64,000 nt of DNA, taken from the NCBI RefSeq assembly GCF_030466625.1, contig NZ_JADEVT010000004.1:1-64000 (forward strand), written 5' to 3'. Positions 50,928-59,611 of the stretch are shown piece by piece. The stretch comes from Nocardioides sp. ChNu-153. GTDB lineage: Bacteria; Actinomycetota; Actinomycetes; Propionibacteriales; Nocardioidaceae. The translations under genes were made by a program, and so were the position numbers. The notes under the pieces are model-generated. The model was given only the letters and a program-made list of their open reading frames with translations, did not search any database and was not told where the DNA came from. Each line of letters starts with the position of its first letter. Positions within the stretch are counted from its first letter, which is position 1.

Positions 50928-53591
50928 GTCGGCCGCCGCGCCCATCCGGGTGCGGACCAGCTGCTCGAGCGCCTCCGCCTCGCCCGGCGCGACCTCGAGC
51001 ACGAGCTCGTCGTGGACCTGCAGCAGCAGCTGCGAGGTCAGGCCCTCGGCCTCGATCGCCCGCTGCACCTCGAGCATCGCGACCTTGATGAGGTCCGCCG
51101 CCGAGCCCTGGATGGGCGCGTTCAGCGCCATCCGCTCGGCCGCCTCGCGGCGCATCCGGTTGTCGCTCGTCAGGTCGGGCAGCTGGCGGCGCCGACCCAT
51201 GATGGTCTCGGTGTAGCCGCTCTTGCGGGCCTCGACGACGACGCCCGCCAGGTAGTCGCGGATGCCGCCGAACGTCTCGAAGTACTCGTCCATCAGGCCC
51301 TGGGCCTCGCCCGGGGTGATGCGCAGCTGCTGGGAGAGGCCGAACGCCGAGAGCCCGTAGGCGAGCCCGTAGTTCATCGCCTTGATCTTGGCCCGCATCT
51401 CGCTGGTCACCGCGTCGGGCTCCACGTCGAACACGCGCGCAGCGGTGGTGGAGTGGAAGTCCTGGCCCGAGCGGAACGCCTCGGTCAGGCCCTCGTCCTC
51501 GGAGAGGTGGGCCATGATCCGCATCTCGATCTGGCTGTAGTCGGCCGTCATCAGCGACTCGCCCCCGGGGCCGACGACGAAGGCCTCGCGGATGCGGCGG
51601 CCCTCCTCGGTGCGCACCGGGATGTTCTGGAGGTTCGGGTCGGTGCTCGAGAGCCGGCCCGTCGCCGCGATCATCTGGTTGAACGTGGTGTGGATGCGGC
51701 CGTCGGGCTGGACCGTCTTGAGCAGGCCCTCGATGGTCTGGCGCAGCCGCGCCACGTCGCGGTGGCGCAGCAGGTGCAGCAGGAACGGGTGCTCGGTCTT
51801 GACGTAGAGGGCCTGCAGCGCGTCCGCGTCCGTGGTGTAGCCCGTCTTGGTGCGCTTGGTCTTCGGCATCCCCAGCTCGTCGAACAGGACAACCTGGAGC
51901 TGCTTCGGCGAGCCCAGGTTGATCTCCTTGCCGATCACGGCGAACGCGTCGTCGGCCGCGCGGCGCACCTCGTCGGCGAAGTGGGCCTCGAGCTCCTCGA
52001 GCCGCCCGGTGTCGACCGCGACCCCGGTGCGCTCGATCCGGCCGAGCAGCTGGATGAGCGGGAGCTCGACCTCGGCGAGCAGCTGCGCGCCCCCGACGGC
52101 CTCGACCTCGCCGTCGAGCGCCTCGGCGAGGTCGATGACCGCCCGGGCGTGGAGCATCGCCGTGTCGGCCACCTCGTCGCCGGCGTCGAACAGTGCCTCC
52201 TGCGCGTCGTCGCTCTCGCTGCGCAGCTCCCGGCGCAGGTAGCGCAGCGTCAGGTCGCCCAGCACGTAGGAGCGCTGGTCCGGCTGCACGAGGTACGCCG
52301 CCAGGGCGGTGTCGCTGACGAGGCCGGCCAGGGTCCACCCGTGGGCGGCGAGGGCGTGCTGCGGCCCCTTCGCGTCGTGCAGCACCTTCGGGCGGTCGGG
52401 GTCCGCGAGCCAGGCGGCGAGCGCGGCCTCGTCCTCGGCGGTGAGGCTCGGCACGTCGACGTACGCCGCGAGCCCGGTCGCGTCGGCGAGGGCGATGCCG
52501 TCGACGACACCGGTGCCGGAGCCCCAGGTGCCGCGGACGTGGACGCCGACGTGCTGTCCGCCCAGCCCCCCGAGGAACGCGGCGACCTCGCCGGCCGCGA
52601 GCTGGCGGCCCGTGAGCTGGAAGCCGCCCTCCTCGACCAGGACCTCCTCCTCGACGCTCAGGGTGTCGATCGTGCGCTGCCGCAGCTCGCCCCGGAACTC
52701 GAGCTCGTCGAAGAGGGTCAGCGCGGCCGCCCGGTCCCACGGGGCCAGCAGCAGGTCCTCCGGCGCCAGCTCGAGGTCGAGGTCGCGCACGAGCGCGTTG
52801 AGCTGGCGGTTGCGGATGACGTCGCCGAGGTGCTCGCGCAGCGCCTCGCCCTTCTTGCCGGTGATCTTGTCGGCGTTCGCGATGACGTTGTCGAGCCCGT
52901 CGTACGCGTTGATCCACTTGGCTGCGAAGCCCTGTCCGACGCCCGGCACGCCGGGCAGGTTGTCGGAGGTCTCCCCGACGATCGCCGCGAGCTCGGGGTA
53001 GCGGTGCGGGGGCACGCCGTACTTCTCCTGGACCGCCGCCGGGGTCATCCGCGCGAGGTCGGAGACGCCGCGCATGGGGTAGAGCACCGTGGAGCGGTCG
53101 GAGACCAGCTGCAGCGAGTCGCGGTCGCCGGTGAGGATCAGCACGTCCATCTCCGGGTCCTCCGCGAGCGCGCGCGTCACCCAGGTGGCGATGATGTCGT
53201 CGGCCTCGTAGCCCTCCTTGGTCGCAAACCGGATGCCCATCGCCCCCAGCACCTGCTGGATGAGGGGCAGCTGGCTGGAGAACTCCCCCGGCGTCTTGTT
53301 GCGCTTCGCCTTGTACTCCGCGTACTGCTCCAGGCGGAACGTCTGGCGGGACAGGTCGAACGCGACGCCCACGTGCGTCGGCTGCTCGTCGCGCAGCACG
53401 TTGACGAGCATCGAGGTGAAGCCGTAGACGGCGTTCGTGTGCTGCCCCGTGGTCGTCGAGAAGTTCTCCACCGGCAGCGCGAAGAACGCGCGGTAGGCGA
53501 GCGAGTGGCCGTCCAGCAGCAGCAGGCGCCTGCGCCCGCCGCCGGCGGTCGTGGCGGACGCGGACACGGGGGCGCTGCTCGGCTCGGGCAC
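50865..53591 (-). CDS. polA: DNA polymerase I
   Basis: 908 residues from GTG 53591. N-terminal 5'-3' exonuclease domain (LLLLDGHSLAYRAFFALP, EGYEADDIIATW, TGDRDSLQLV, IVGETSDNLPGVPGVG). The middle domain (about 320-500) keeps the 3'-5' exonuclease fold but its DxE acidic residues are not seen (KVLHDAKGPQHALAAHGW), as is usual in Actinobacteria, so proofreading is probably absent. The polymerase domain has motif A MTADYSQIEMRIMAHLS, motif B RAKIKAMNYGLAYGLS, and motif C LLQVHDELVLEVA. It joins Okazaki fragments and fills repair gaps. Confidence 0.96.
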   Translation of the reverse strand: MPEPSSAPVSASATTAGGGRRRLLLLDGHSLAYRAFFALPVENFSTTTGQHTNAVYGFTSMLVNVLRDEQPTHVGVAFDLSRQTFRLEQYAEYKAKRNKTPGEFSSQLPLIQQVLGAMGIRFATKEGYEADDIIATWVTRALAEDPEMDVLILTGDRDSLQLVSDRSTVLYPMRGVSDLARMTPAAVQEKYGVPPHRYPELAAIVGETSDNLPGVPGVGQGFAAKWINAYDGLDNVIANADKITGKKGEALREHLGDVIRNRQLNALVRDLDLELAPEDLLLAPWDRAAALTLFDELEFRGELRQRTIDTLSVEEEVLVEEGGFQLTGRQLAAGEVAAFLGGLGGQHVGVHVRGTWGSGTGVVDGIALADATGLAAYVDVPSLTAEDEAALAAWLADPDRPKVLHDAKGPQHALAAHGWTLAGLVSDTALAAYLVQPDQRSYVLGDLTLRYLRRELRSESDDAQEALFDAGDEVADTAMLHARAVIDLAEALDGEVEAVGGAQLLAEVELPLIQLLGRIERTGVAVDTGRLEELEAHFADEVRRAADDAFAVIGKEINLGSPKQLQVVLFDELGMPKTKRTKTGYTTDADALQALYVKTEHPFLLHLLRHRDVARLRQTIEGLLKTVQPDGRIHTTFNQMIAATGRLSSTDPNLQNIPVRTEEGRRIREAFVVGPGGESLMTADYSQIEMRIMAHLSEDEGLTEAFRSGQDFHSTTAARVFDVEPDAVTSEMRAKIKAMNYGLAYGLSAFGLSQQLRITPGEAQGLMDEYFETFGGIRDYLAGVVVEARKSGYTETIMGRRRQLPDLTSDNRMRREAAERMALNAPIQGSAADLIKVAMLEVQRAIEAEGLTSQLLLQVHDELVLEVAPGEAEALEQLVRTRMGAAADLRVPLDVSVGTGVSWHAAAH

Positions 53592-53662
53592 GCCCGCGAC
53601 CCTACCGCCGCGCGCCGACCACCCCACGCGGGCGGGCGCCGGAGCACCGGCATGATGAACCC

Positions 53663-54109
53663 ATGAGCGACGACGCCACGACCCCCGCCACGCCCGCCGA
53701 GGACATCCTCGCCGCCATGCCGCACGGCATGGGGAGCCTCAACGAGAAGATGGGCATCGAGCTGGTGGAGGTCGCCGCCGACCGCATCGTCGCCACCATG
53801 CCGGTCGAGGGGAACACGCAGCCCTACGGCCTGCTGCACGGCGGCGCGTCGGTCGTGCTCGCCGAGACGCTCGGCTCCATCGGCTCCGCGCTGCACGCCT
53901 ACCCCGACCGCCTGGCCGTCGGCGTCGACATCAACGCCACGCACCACCGCTCGGCCAGCAGCGGCACCGTCACCGCCGTCGCGACGCCCGCCCACCTGGG
54001 GCGCACGTCCACCTGCTTCGAGGTCGTCGTCACCGACGAGCGCGACCGCCGGGTCTGCACGGCGCGCATCACCTGCGCGCTGATCCCGGCCGACCGGCTC
54101 GGTCACTGA
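53663..54109 (+). CDS. PaaI-type hotdog thioesterase
   Basis: 148 residues from ATG 53663. A single hotdog domain: LNEKMGIELVEVAADRIVATMPVEGNTQPYGLLHGGASVVLAETLGS holds the conserved HGG and the catalytic-side glutamate/asparagine region (NTQPYGLLHGG), then VGVDINATHHRSASSGTVTAVATPAHLG and WxVV-like strand TCFEVVVTDERDRRVC. The enzyme hydrolyses acyl-CoA thioesters, perhaps phenylacetyl- or hydroxybenzoyl-CoA; no substrate can be inferred. It is divergent from polA and convergent with the GNAT gene. Confidence 0.92.
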   Translation: MSDDATTPATPAEDILAAMPHGMGSLNEKMGIELVEVAADRIVATMPVEGNTQPYGLLHGGASVVLAETLGSIGSALHAYPDRLAVGVDINATHHRSASSGTVTAVATPAHLGRTSTCFEVVVTDERDRRVCTARITCALIPADRLGH

Positions 54110-54132
54110 CCCGGGTACGGCGGGAGCCCCCC

Positions 54133-54169
54133 GGCCGCCGGTCCTGTCCGCCGGTCCTGTCCGGCGGCC
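54133..54169. terminator. Probable bidirectional terminator
   Basis: GGCCGCCGG (54133-54141) pairs with CCGGCGGCC (54161-54169) around a 19-base loop that contains a duplicated CCGGTCCTGTCCG. It separates the convergent thioesterase and GNAT genes. Confidence 0.5.
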
Positions 54170-54172
54170 CGG

Positions 54173-54742
54173 TCAGCCGGCGCGCGGCGTGGGGGCCTGA
54201 CGGCGCGCGGAGCGCCGGGCGGCGAGCACGTGCGTCAGCTGCTGACGCCCGGCGGGCCGGGTCATCGTGGGGCGCATCGCGTTGATGCGGGCGCGCACCG
54301 CCGTGGTCGGCGCGAGGCGCAGCGAGGCGCGCGTGGCGAGCCCGAGGCGGGCCATGAAGCGGTTCGCGTCGCGGGAGGTGCTGAGCGAGGCGGTCGAGAC
54401 CTGCGGGACGTCGTTCTCCTCCGCGAACGCGACCCCGGCCTCGATGAGCGAGCGGCCGACCCCGCGGCGGCGGAACTCCTCGCGCACCGTCGGCGACACG
54501 ATGTGCACGACCGGCGTGAGGTTGAGCGGCGAGATGGTCGTCAGCTGCAGCAGCACGGCACCGGCGAAGTCGCCGTCGTGCTCGGCCACCACGACGCGGG
54601 TGGGACCGCCCGCCAGGGAACGCTCGACCACCTCGCCGAGGTCGACCTGGCCGTCCTCGGGCCGCACGGCGTCGCCCCACAGCTCGAGCAGGAGCGGCAC
54701 GTCGTCCGGACCGGCGGCGCGGAGCAGGAGCGGTGCGGCCAT
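54173..54742 (-). CDS. GNAT family N-acetyltransferase
   Basis: 189 residues from ATG 54742 (a GTG directly before it is also possible). The acetyl-CoA site VSPTVREEFRRRGVGRSLIEAGVAFAEENDV is the R/QxxGxG/A signature after a beta-bulge strand (LTTISPLNLTPVVHIV). The fold begins LLLRAAGPDDVPLLLELWGDAV. SLSTSRDANRFMARLGLATRASLRLAP completes the domain; the tail is basic. The acceptor is unknown. It stands between convergent and divergent neighbours as a single gene. Confidence 0.85.
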   Translation of the reverse strand: MAAPLLLRAAGPDDVPLLLELWGDAVRPEDGQVDLGEVVERSLAGGPTRVVVAEHDGDFAGAVLLQLTTISPLNLTPVVHIVSPTVREEFRRRGVGRSLIEAGVAFAEENDVPQVSTASLSTSRDANRFMARLGLATRASLRLAPTTAVRARINAMRPTMTRPAGRQQLTHVLAARRSARRQAPTPRAG

Positions 54743-54945
54743 CACGCGATCACCCAAGCCATCCAGTGCCTCCCAGCGATCCGGCCCGCGGCGCGGGCGG
54801 TGACGTGCGCGCATCCTCGCGCGGCACCCGTCGCGAGCCGGACGCCGGGGCCACCCTACGCTCGCCCGTGGCCGCCCGTCAGGGCGGCCGGTCAGACGCA
54901 GGAACCCCCACGGACCGCCCACGGTCCCATCCCGGAGGAGGCGCC

Positions 54946-55719
54946 GTGTTCACCGGCAGCGGCACGGCGGTCAACATCGTCACGGTCCTCGTGGGGTCGG
55001 GTATCGGCGTCGCCCTGGGCCACCGCCTCCCCGAGCGGGTACGCCGCGTGGTCACCGACGGTCTCGGGCTGGTCACGCTGCTGGTCGCGGGGACGGCCGC
55101 CGTCGACGTGCTCGACCCCGACCTGAGCGCGGCCACGGGCAGCGGTGCGCCGATGCTCGTCGTGCTCGGCGCCGTCCTCGTGGGCGGGATCGTCGGGGCG
55201 GCGCTCGACCTCGACGGCCGCCTCCTGGCGCTCGGCCACCTCGCGCAGCGCCGGCTCACCCGTCGTACCGCTCCCCCGGCCGGCGGGCCTGCCGACGCCC
55301 CGGAGGACGCGGACCGGTTCGCGGCGGGGTTCGTCGCCGCCTCGATCCTGTTCTGCACGGGGCCGCTCACCGTGCTCGGCTCCCTCAACGACGGGCTCGG
55401 GGCCGGCGCGGACCAGCTCTACCTCAAGGCCGTCCTGGACGGGTTCGCCGCGATCGCGTTCGCGGCGACGTTCGGCTGGGGCGTCGCGGCCAGCGCCCTC
55501 ACCGTCCTCGTCGTCCAGGGCGGCCTGACGCTCGTCGGCGTGGTCGCCGGCGACGTCCTGCCCGCCGCGCACGTGGCGGCCCTCGGCGCGGTGGGCGGGG
55601 TGCTGCTCATCGGCGTCGCCCTGCGCCTGCTCGACGTCAAGCAGGTCGCGGTGGCCTCGCTGCTGCCCGCGCTCGTGGTGGCCCCCGCCCTGGTCGAGCT
55701 GGTCGTGCGGCTGCGCTGA
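54946..55719 (+). CDS. DUF554 family membrane protein
   Basis: 257 residues from GTG 54946, with GGAGGAGG upstream. The family hallmarks are GTAVNIVTVLVGSGIGVALGHRLPERVRR at the start, DGLGLVTLLVAGTAAVDV, then FVAASILFCTGPLTVLGSLNDGL and YLKAVLDGFAAIAFAATFGWGVAASALTV, and finally LRLLDVKQVAVASLLPALVVAPAL. About seven transmembrane helices. DUF554 proteins (YdfK-type) are thought to be transporters, but the substrate is unknown. It lies alone, 217 bases before the substrate-binding gene. Confidence 0.9.
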   Translation: MFTGSGTAVNIVTVLVGSGIGVALGHRLPERVRRVVTDGLGLVTLLVAGTAAVDVLDPDLSAATGSGAPMLVVLGAVLVGGIVGAALDLDGRLLALGHLAQRRLTRRTAPPAGGPADAPEDADRFAAGFVAASILFCTGPLTVLGSLNDGLGAGADQLYLKAVLDGFAAIAFAATFGWGVAASALTVLVVQGGLTLVGVVAGDVLPAAHVAALGAVGGVLLIGVALRLLDVKQVAVASLLPALVVAPALVELVVRLR

Positions 55720-55936
55720 CGCCGTACCGGTCCGCCGTACCGGTCCGCCCTTCCTGCCGCCGCCCGGCCGGCCGGTCTGGTCCGCTTCGTCGCCCGCAGG
55801 CCGCCGGATGGTCACGAAACGGCCACAAATGACGGGACGTCGCGGACTCCCCCCCGCGGGCCGGTGCCGAGGGCTACCTTCCCTCCAGACCCCGGCGGTT
55901 CCCGCCGGGCGGATCCCGAGAATCCACGGAGGATTG
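55720..55936 (+). promoter_or_regulatory. Upstream region of solute-binding gene with repeat and leader hairpin
   Basis: GCCGTACCGGTCC is present twice in tandem at 55721-55746. A hairpin CCCGGCGG-TTC-CCGCCGGG lies at 55891-55909, about 20 bases before the GGAGG site (55928-55932) of the next gene, so it would sit in the mRNA leader. The AT-richer patch at 55809-55830 could hold the promoter, but no clear sigma sites can be assigned. Confidence 0.45.
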
Positions 55937-57238
55937 ATGAAGAGCAGGTCCACCACCTTCCGCCTCGCCGCGGTCGTGTCCGCCGGCGTGCTCGCCCTGT
56001 CCGCATGCGGCGGCAGCGACGAGGAGAACGCCGACGAGGGCAGCTCGAACGGCGGGGACAACTCCTCGGAGTCGCCCGCCGCCGAGGGCGACGGCACCCT
56101 GACCTTCGGGTCCCTGCTGCCCGAGACCGGCAGCCTCGCGTTCCTCGGCCCGCCGGAGTTCGCCGGCGTCGACCTGGCTGTCCAGGAGATCAACGAGGCC
56201 GGCGGCGTGCTCGGCCAGGACGTCGTGCACGTCCGCGGCGACTCGGGCGACGCCGACTCGGGCATCGCGCCCGCCGAGGTCGACTCGCTGCTGTCGGCCA
56301 ACTCCGACGTCATCGTGGGTGCGGCCTCCTCGGGCGTCTCCATGACGGTCATCGACCAGATCATGGACGCCGGCGCGGTCATGTACTCCCCGGCCAACAC
56401 CTCGACCGACTTCGACGAGGGCGACTACGCGGAGCCGGACCTCTACTTCCGCACCGCCCCCTCCGACATCCTCCAGGGTGCGGTCATGGCCAACCTCCTC
56501 ATCGAGGACGGCCGCTCGAACGTCGCGATCCTGGCCCGCCAGGACGCGTACGGCGAGACGCTGGCCGAGCAGGTCCAGACCAACCTCGAGAACGCCGGCA
56601 GCTCCGTCGCCGCGACCGTGTTCTACGGCGAGAACGCCCAGTCGTTCGACTCGCAGGTCGAGGAGATCGCGGCCGCCGGCGGCGACGCGCTCCTGCTCAT
56701 CGGCTTCGAGGAGACGGCCACGATCATCCCGCAGCTGATCACCGCCGGCGCCGGCCCGCAGGACCTGCCGACGTACTTCGTCGACGGCAACACGGCCGAC
56801 TACTCCGCCGACTCCGACCCGTCGCTCCCCCCGGGCGTGCTCACCGGCACGAAGGGCACCATCCCCGGCGCGGACACCGCGGGCGAGTTCCAGGAGCGCC
56901 TGCTGGCGATCGACCCGGAGCTGACGTCGTTCGCGTACGCCGCCGAGTCCTACGACGCGGTCATCACCTCGGCGCTCGCCGCCATCGCCGCGGAGAGCGA
57001 CGCCGGTGAGGCCATCGCCGACGCGCTCGTCGACGTGACGAAGGAGGGCACGAAGTGCATGACCTTCGCCGAGTGCGCCGAGCTCCTCGCGTCCGGCGAG
57101 GACATCGACTACGACGGTGCCTCCGGCCCCATCGAGCTCGGTGAGACGGGCAGCCCGACCGCTGCCTCGATCGGCATCTACGAGTACGACGCCGAGAACC
57201 GCAACGCCCCCGTCGACTACATCGCCGGCGAGATCTGA
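55937..57238 (+). CDS. Branched-chain amino-acid-type ABC transporter substrate-binding lipoprotein
   Basis: 433 residues from ATG 55937. Signal peptide with lipobox VLALSAC (lipidated Cys24) and an acidic Ser/Asn-rich linker to about residue 55. The periplasmic-binding fold type I (Peripla_BP_6) follows: LTFGSLLPETGSLAFLGPPEFAGVDLAVQEINEAGGV, VIVGAASSGVSMTVIDQIMDAGAVMYSPANTS, RQDAYGETLAEQVQTNLENAG, and AYAAESYDAVITSALAAIAAES near the end. It captures an amino acid or related compound outside the cell and hands it to the LivHMGF transporter encoded convergently at 57.9-62.3 kb. The ligand cannot be told from sequence. Confidence 0.92.
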   Translation: MKSRSTTFRLAAVVSAGVLALSACGGSDEENADEGSSNGGDNSSESPAAEGDGTLTFGSLLPETGSLAFLGPPEFAGVDLAVQEINEAGGVLGQDVVHVRGDSGDADSGIAPAEVDSLLSANSDVIVGAASSGVSMTVIDQIMDAGAVMYSPANTSTDFDEGDYAEPDLYFRTAPSDILQGAVMANLLIEDGRSNVAILARQDAYGETLAEQVQTNLENAGSSVAATVFYGENAQSFDSQVEEIAAAGGDALLLIGFEETATIIPQLITAGAGPQDLPTYFVDGNTADYSADSDPSLPPGVLTGTKGTIPGADTAGEFQERLLAIDPELTSFAYAAESYDAVITSALAAIAAESDAGEAIADALVDVTKEGTKCMTFAECAELLASGEDIDYDGASGPIELGETGSPTAASIGIYEYDAENRNAPVDYIAGEI

Positions 57239-57270
57239 GCCGGTTCGACACCACGCACCACACCCCTGAG

Positions 57271-57300
57271 CGGGCCCGGGACCAGCTGGTCCCGGGCCCG
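57271..57300 (+). terminator. 30-bp perfect palindrome terminator after the solute-binding gene
   Basis: CGGGCCCGGGACCAG (57271-57285) is immediately followed by its exact complement CTGGTCCCGGGCCCG (57286-57300), 33 bases after the stop codon, followed by TTCTG. Confidence 0.82.
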
Positions 57301-57333
57301 TTCTGCGTCTGCGCCCGCAGGCCCCGCGCCGTG

Positions 57334-57723
57334 CGTCCTGCGGAGCGTGGGCCCGGGCGCACGGTCCGCATGACGTCCCGGCGCCCGGCGAGACGCCGCG
57401 TGCCCCGCGGCGGCGCCCCGCGCCGTACGTCATGCGGAGGGTGGGCCCGGGCGCACGGTCGGCATGACGTCTCGCGCCCACCCCGCGACCCGACAGCCCG
57501 CGCCGTGCGTCATGCGGAGGGTGGGCCCGGGCGCACGGTCGGCATGACGTCTCGCGCCCACCCCGCGACCCGACAGCCCGCGCCGTGCGTCATGCGGAGG
57601 GTGGGCCCGGGCGCACGGTCTGCATGACGTCCCGGCACCCAGCGCGACGCCGCGTGACCTGCAGCGGCGTCGTACGCCGTACGTCATGCGGAGGGTGGGC
57701 CAGGGCGCACGATGCGCATGACG
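57334..57723. repeat. Array of five 42-bp imperfect palindromes
   Basis: Elements lie at 57334-57375, 57428-57469, 57508-57549, 57588-57629 and 57682-57723, with starts 94, 80, 80 and 94 bases apart. Each begins CGTC(A/C)TGC and ends GCATGACG with a central GCCCGGGC. Arms pair at 17 of 21 positions in the consensus copy; the mismatches are all G-G or C-C. The unit 57428-57507 is repeated exactly as 57508-57587, an 80-bp tandem duplication. The array fills the gap between convergent liv genes. It encodes no convincing protein. Confidence 0.85.
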
Positions 57724-57814
57724 TCCCGCGCACCCCGCGCGCTCCCCCGCCGCCGCCCTACCCCCGCCGCCGCCCCACCCCCGCGCCCCCACACCCGCTC
57801 CCCCACCTCCAGGT

Positions 57815-57861
57815 ACGACGGAGGGCCCCGGTCCGCTGGTGCGGTCCGGGGCCCTCGTCGT
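57815..57861 (-). terminator. Terminator after livF
   Basis: An arm beginning ACGACGGAGGGCCCCGG at 57815 pairs with one ending CCGGGGCCCTCGTCGT at 57861, with a short loop near 57837-57840 and a single-base bulge. It is 12 bases past the end of livF on the reverse strand. Confidence 0.75.
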
Positions 57862-57872
57862 GCGGGGTCGCG

Positions 57873-58676
57873 TCAGGCGGGGGTGGTGCCCTCGTCCTTC
57901 GTCTCGGCGGCGCCGAGCGTGCCCAGGTAGAGCTGGATGACCTTCGGGTCGTTCGCGAGCGAGCGGCCCGTGCCCGTGTAGGCGTTGCGGCCGTGGTCGA
58001 GCACGTAGCCGCGGTCGCAGATCTGCAGGCAGCGGCGGGCGTTCTGCTCGACCATGATCACGGAGACGCCGGCGCGGTTGATGTTGCGCGTCTGCACGAA
58101 CACCTCGTCCTGCAGCACCGGCGAGAGGCCGGCCGACGGCTCGTCGAGCAGCAGCACCGACGGGGCCATCATGAGCGCGCGGCCCATGGCCACCATCTGG
58201 CGCTCGCCACCCGACAGGGAGCCGGCGCGCTGCTTCCGGCGCTCGCCGAGGCGCGGGAAGATGTCGGTCACGAAGTCGAAGCGCTCGGTGAACTTCTTCG
58301 GCGCCTGGTAGCAGCCCATCTCGAGGTTCTCCTCGATGGTCAGGCTGGGGAACACGTTGTTCGTCTGCGGGACGAAGCCGATGCCCGCCGTGACGAGCTG
58401 GTCGGCGCGCTTGTTGGTGATGTCGCGGCCCTCGAGGGTGACGGAACCGCTGCGCACGTTGACCAGGCCGAAGAGCGCCTTGAGCAGCGTCGACTTGCCG
58501 GCGCCGTTCGGGCCGATGATGCCGACGAGCTCGCCCTTGTTGCAGTAGAGGTCGGCCCCGTTGAGGATGTTGACGCCCGGCAGGTAGCCGCCGGTGAGGT
58601 CGTCGGCGCGGAGGATCGCGTCGCCCGCCGCGGCGAGGTGCGCCTCGCGCTCCGGCGTCGTGGTCGCAGCGGTCAT
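57873..58676 (-). CDS. livF: Branched-chain amino-acid-type ABC transporter ATP-binding protein
   Basis: 267 residues from ATG 58676, which overlaps the livG stop by one base (TGATG). Walker A is IIGPNGAGKSTLLKALFG near residue 52, Q-loop VPQTNNVFPSLTIEENLEMG, signature SLSGGERQMVAMGRALM near 155, Walker B PSVLLLDEPSAGLSP and H-loop VIMVEQNARRCL. LivF-type proteins lack the long extension of LivG, as here. It powers import in the cytoplasm as a heterodimer with LivG. Last gene of the livHMGF operon, followed by a terminator. Confidence 0.93.
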   Translation of the reverse strand: MTAATTTPEREAHLAAAGDAILRADDLTGGYLPGVNILNGADLYCNKGELVGIIGPNGAGKSTLLKALFGLVNVRSGSVTLEGRDITNKRADQLVTAGIGFVPQTNNVFPSLTIEENLEMGCYQAPKKFTERFDFVTDIFPRLGERRKQRAGSLSGGERQMVAMGRALMMAPSVLLLDEPSAGLSPVLQDEVFVQTRNINRAGVSVIMVEQNARRCLQICDRGYVLDHGRNAYTGTGRSLANDPKVIQLYLGTLGAAETKDEGTTPA

Positions 58677-59611
58677 CAGTGCTTCTCCTCCTCGTTGACG
58701 GCCTCGATCTCCGCGTTGGCCTCGGCCTCGAGCGCGGCCTCGTCCATCTCGCTGAGGTCGGTGTCGTGGTGGGCGCCGAGGTAGGCGTCGATCACGGCCT
58801 GGTTCTGCATGACCCGGTCGGGCGTGCCCTCGGCGACGATCCGGCCCTGCGCCATGACGATGACCCAGTCGGAGATGTCGCGGACCATGTCCATGTCGTG
58901 CTCGACGAACAGCACGGTGCGGCCCTCGTCGCGCAGCGACTTCACGTGGCCGAGCAGCGACTGCTTGAGGGCCGGGTTCACGCCGGCCATGGGCTCGTCG
59001 AGCATGATCAGCTCGGGGTCGACCATGAGGGCGCGGGCCATCTCGAGCAGCTTGCGCTGGCCGCCCGAGAGCGAGCCCGCGAAGTCCTCGCGCTTGGCGT
59101 CGAGCTTGAACCGGCGCAGCAGGTCGTCGGCCCGCACCGTGTTCTCCGCCTCCTGCTTCTTCCACAGGAAGGGGAACGCCGCCTGCCACATGCGCTCACC
59201 GCGCTGGCCCGTCGCGCCGAGGCGCATGTTCTCGATCACGGTCAGCTTGGCGAGCACCTTCGTGAGCTGGAAGGTGCGCACCATCCCGAGCCGCGCGACC
59301 TTGTACGGCGCCACGCGCTGCAGGGAGCGCCCGTTGAAGCTCCACTTGCCCTCGTCGGGCACGTCGAAGCCGGTGAGCAGGTTGAACAGCGTCGTCTTGC
59401 CCGCGCCGTTGGGCCCGATGAGGGCCGTGATCGCGCCGCGCTGGATCTCGATGTGGTCGACGTCGACGGCCTTCAGGCCGCCGAACTGACGCGTGATGCT
59501 GTCCCCGACGATGATCGGGTCCGGCTTGGGCGAGCCCGGCTCGCTGCCGACGCCCGACAGGTCGGGGCGCGGGCGCGGCTGGACGGAGGTGCTGGCGAGT
59601 TCAGCGGCCAT
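58676..59611 (-). CDS. livG: Branched-chain amino-acid-type ABC transporter ATP-binding protein
   Basis: 311 residues from ATG 59611, with GGGAG about 9 bases upstream; the start lies inside livM, an 11-base overlap. Begins with a 35-residue Pro/Ser-rich extension. Walker A ALIGPNGAGKTTLFNLLTG near residue 72, SLSGGQRKLLEMARALM signature near 180, Walker B PELIMLDEPMAGVNPAL, and H-loop VLFVEHDMDMV. The LivG-specific segment GMVRTFQLTKVLAKLTVIENM is present. The acidic C-terminal tail (AALEAEANAEIEAVNEEEKH) is longer than usual. It forms the ATPase pair with LivF. Confidence 0.93.
   Translation of the reverse strand: MAAELASTSVQPRPRPDLSGVGSEPGSPKPDPIIVGDSITRQFGGLKAVDVDHIEIQRGAITALIGPNGAGKTTLFNLLTGFDVPDEGKWSFNGRSLQRVAPYKVARLGMVRTFQLTKVLAKLTVIENMRLGATGQRGERMWQAAFPFLWKKQEAENTVRADDLLRRFKLDAKREDFAGSLSGGQRKLLEMARALMVDPELIMLDEPMAGVNPALKQSLLGHVKSLRDEGRTVLFVEHDMDMVRDISDWVIVMAQGRIVAEGTPDRVMQNQAVIDAYLGAHHDTDLSEMDEAALEAEANAEIEAVNEEEKH

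Noticed and set aside
51012-53666. 884-residue forward frame opposite polA
   Set aside because: Antisense shadow; polA motifs are intact on the reverse strand.
55805-55835. GlnR-type nitrogen box upstream of the solute-binding gene
   Set aside because: GTCACGAAACGGCCACAAAT has GTCAC and GAAAC elements, but without the six-base spacing of a GlnR box.
57334-57723. CRISPR array
   Set aside because: Repeats are long and palindromic throughout, spacing is 38 or 52 bases, and two adjacent spacers are identical. No cas genes are in the window.
57331-57792. Open frames on both strands within the palindrome array
   Set aside because: They arise because the repeat lacks stops; the peptides only restate the repeat unit.
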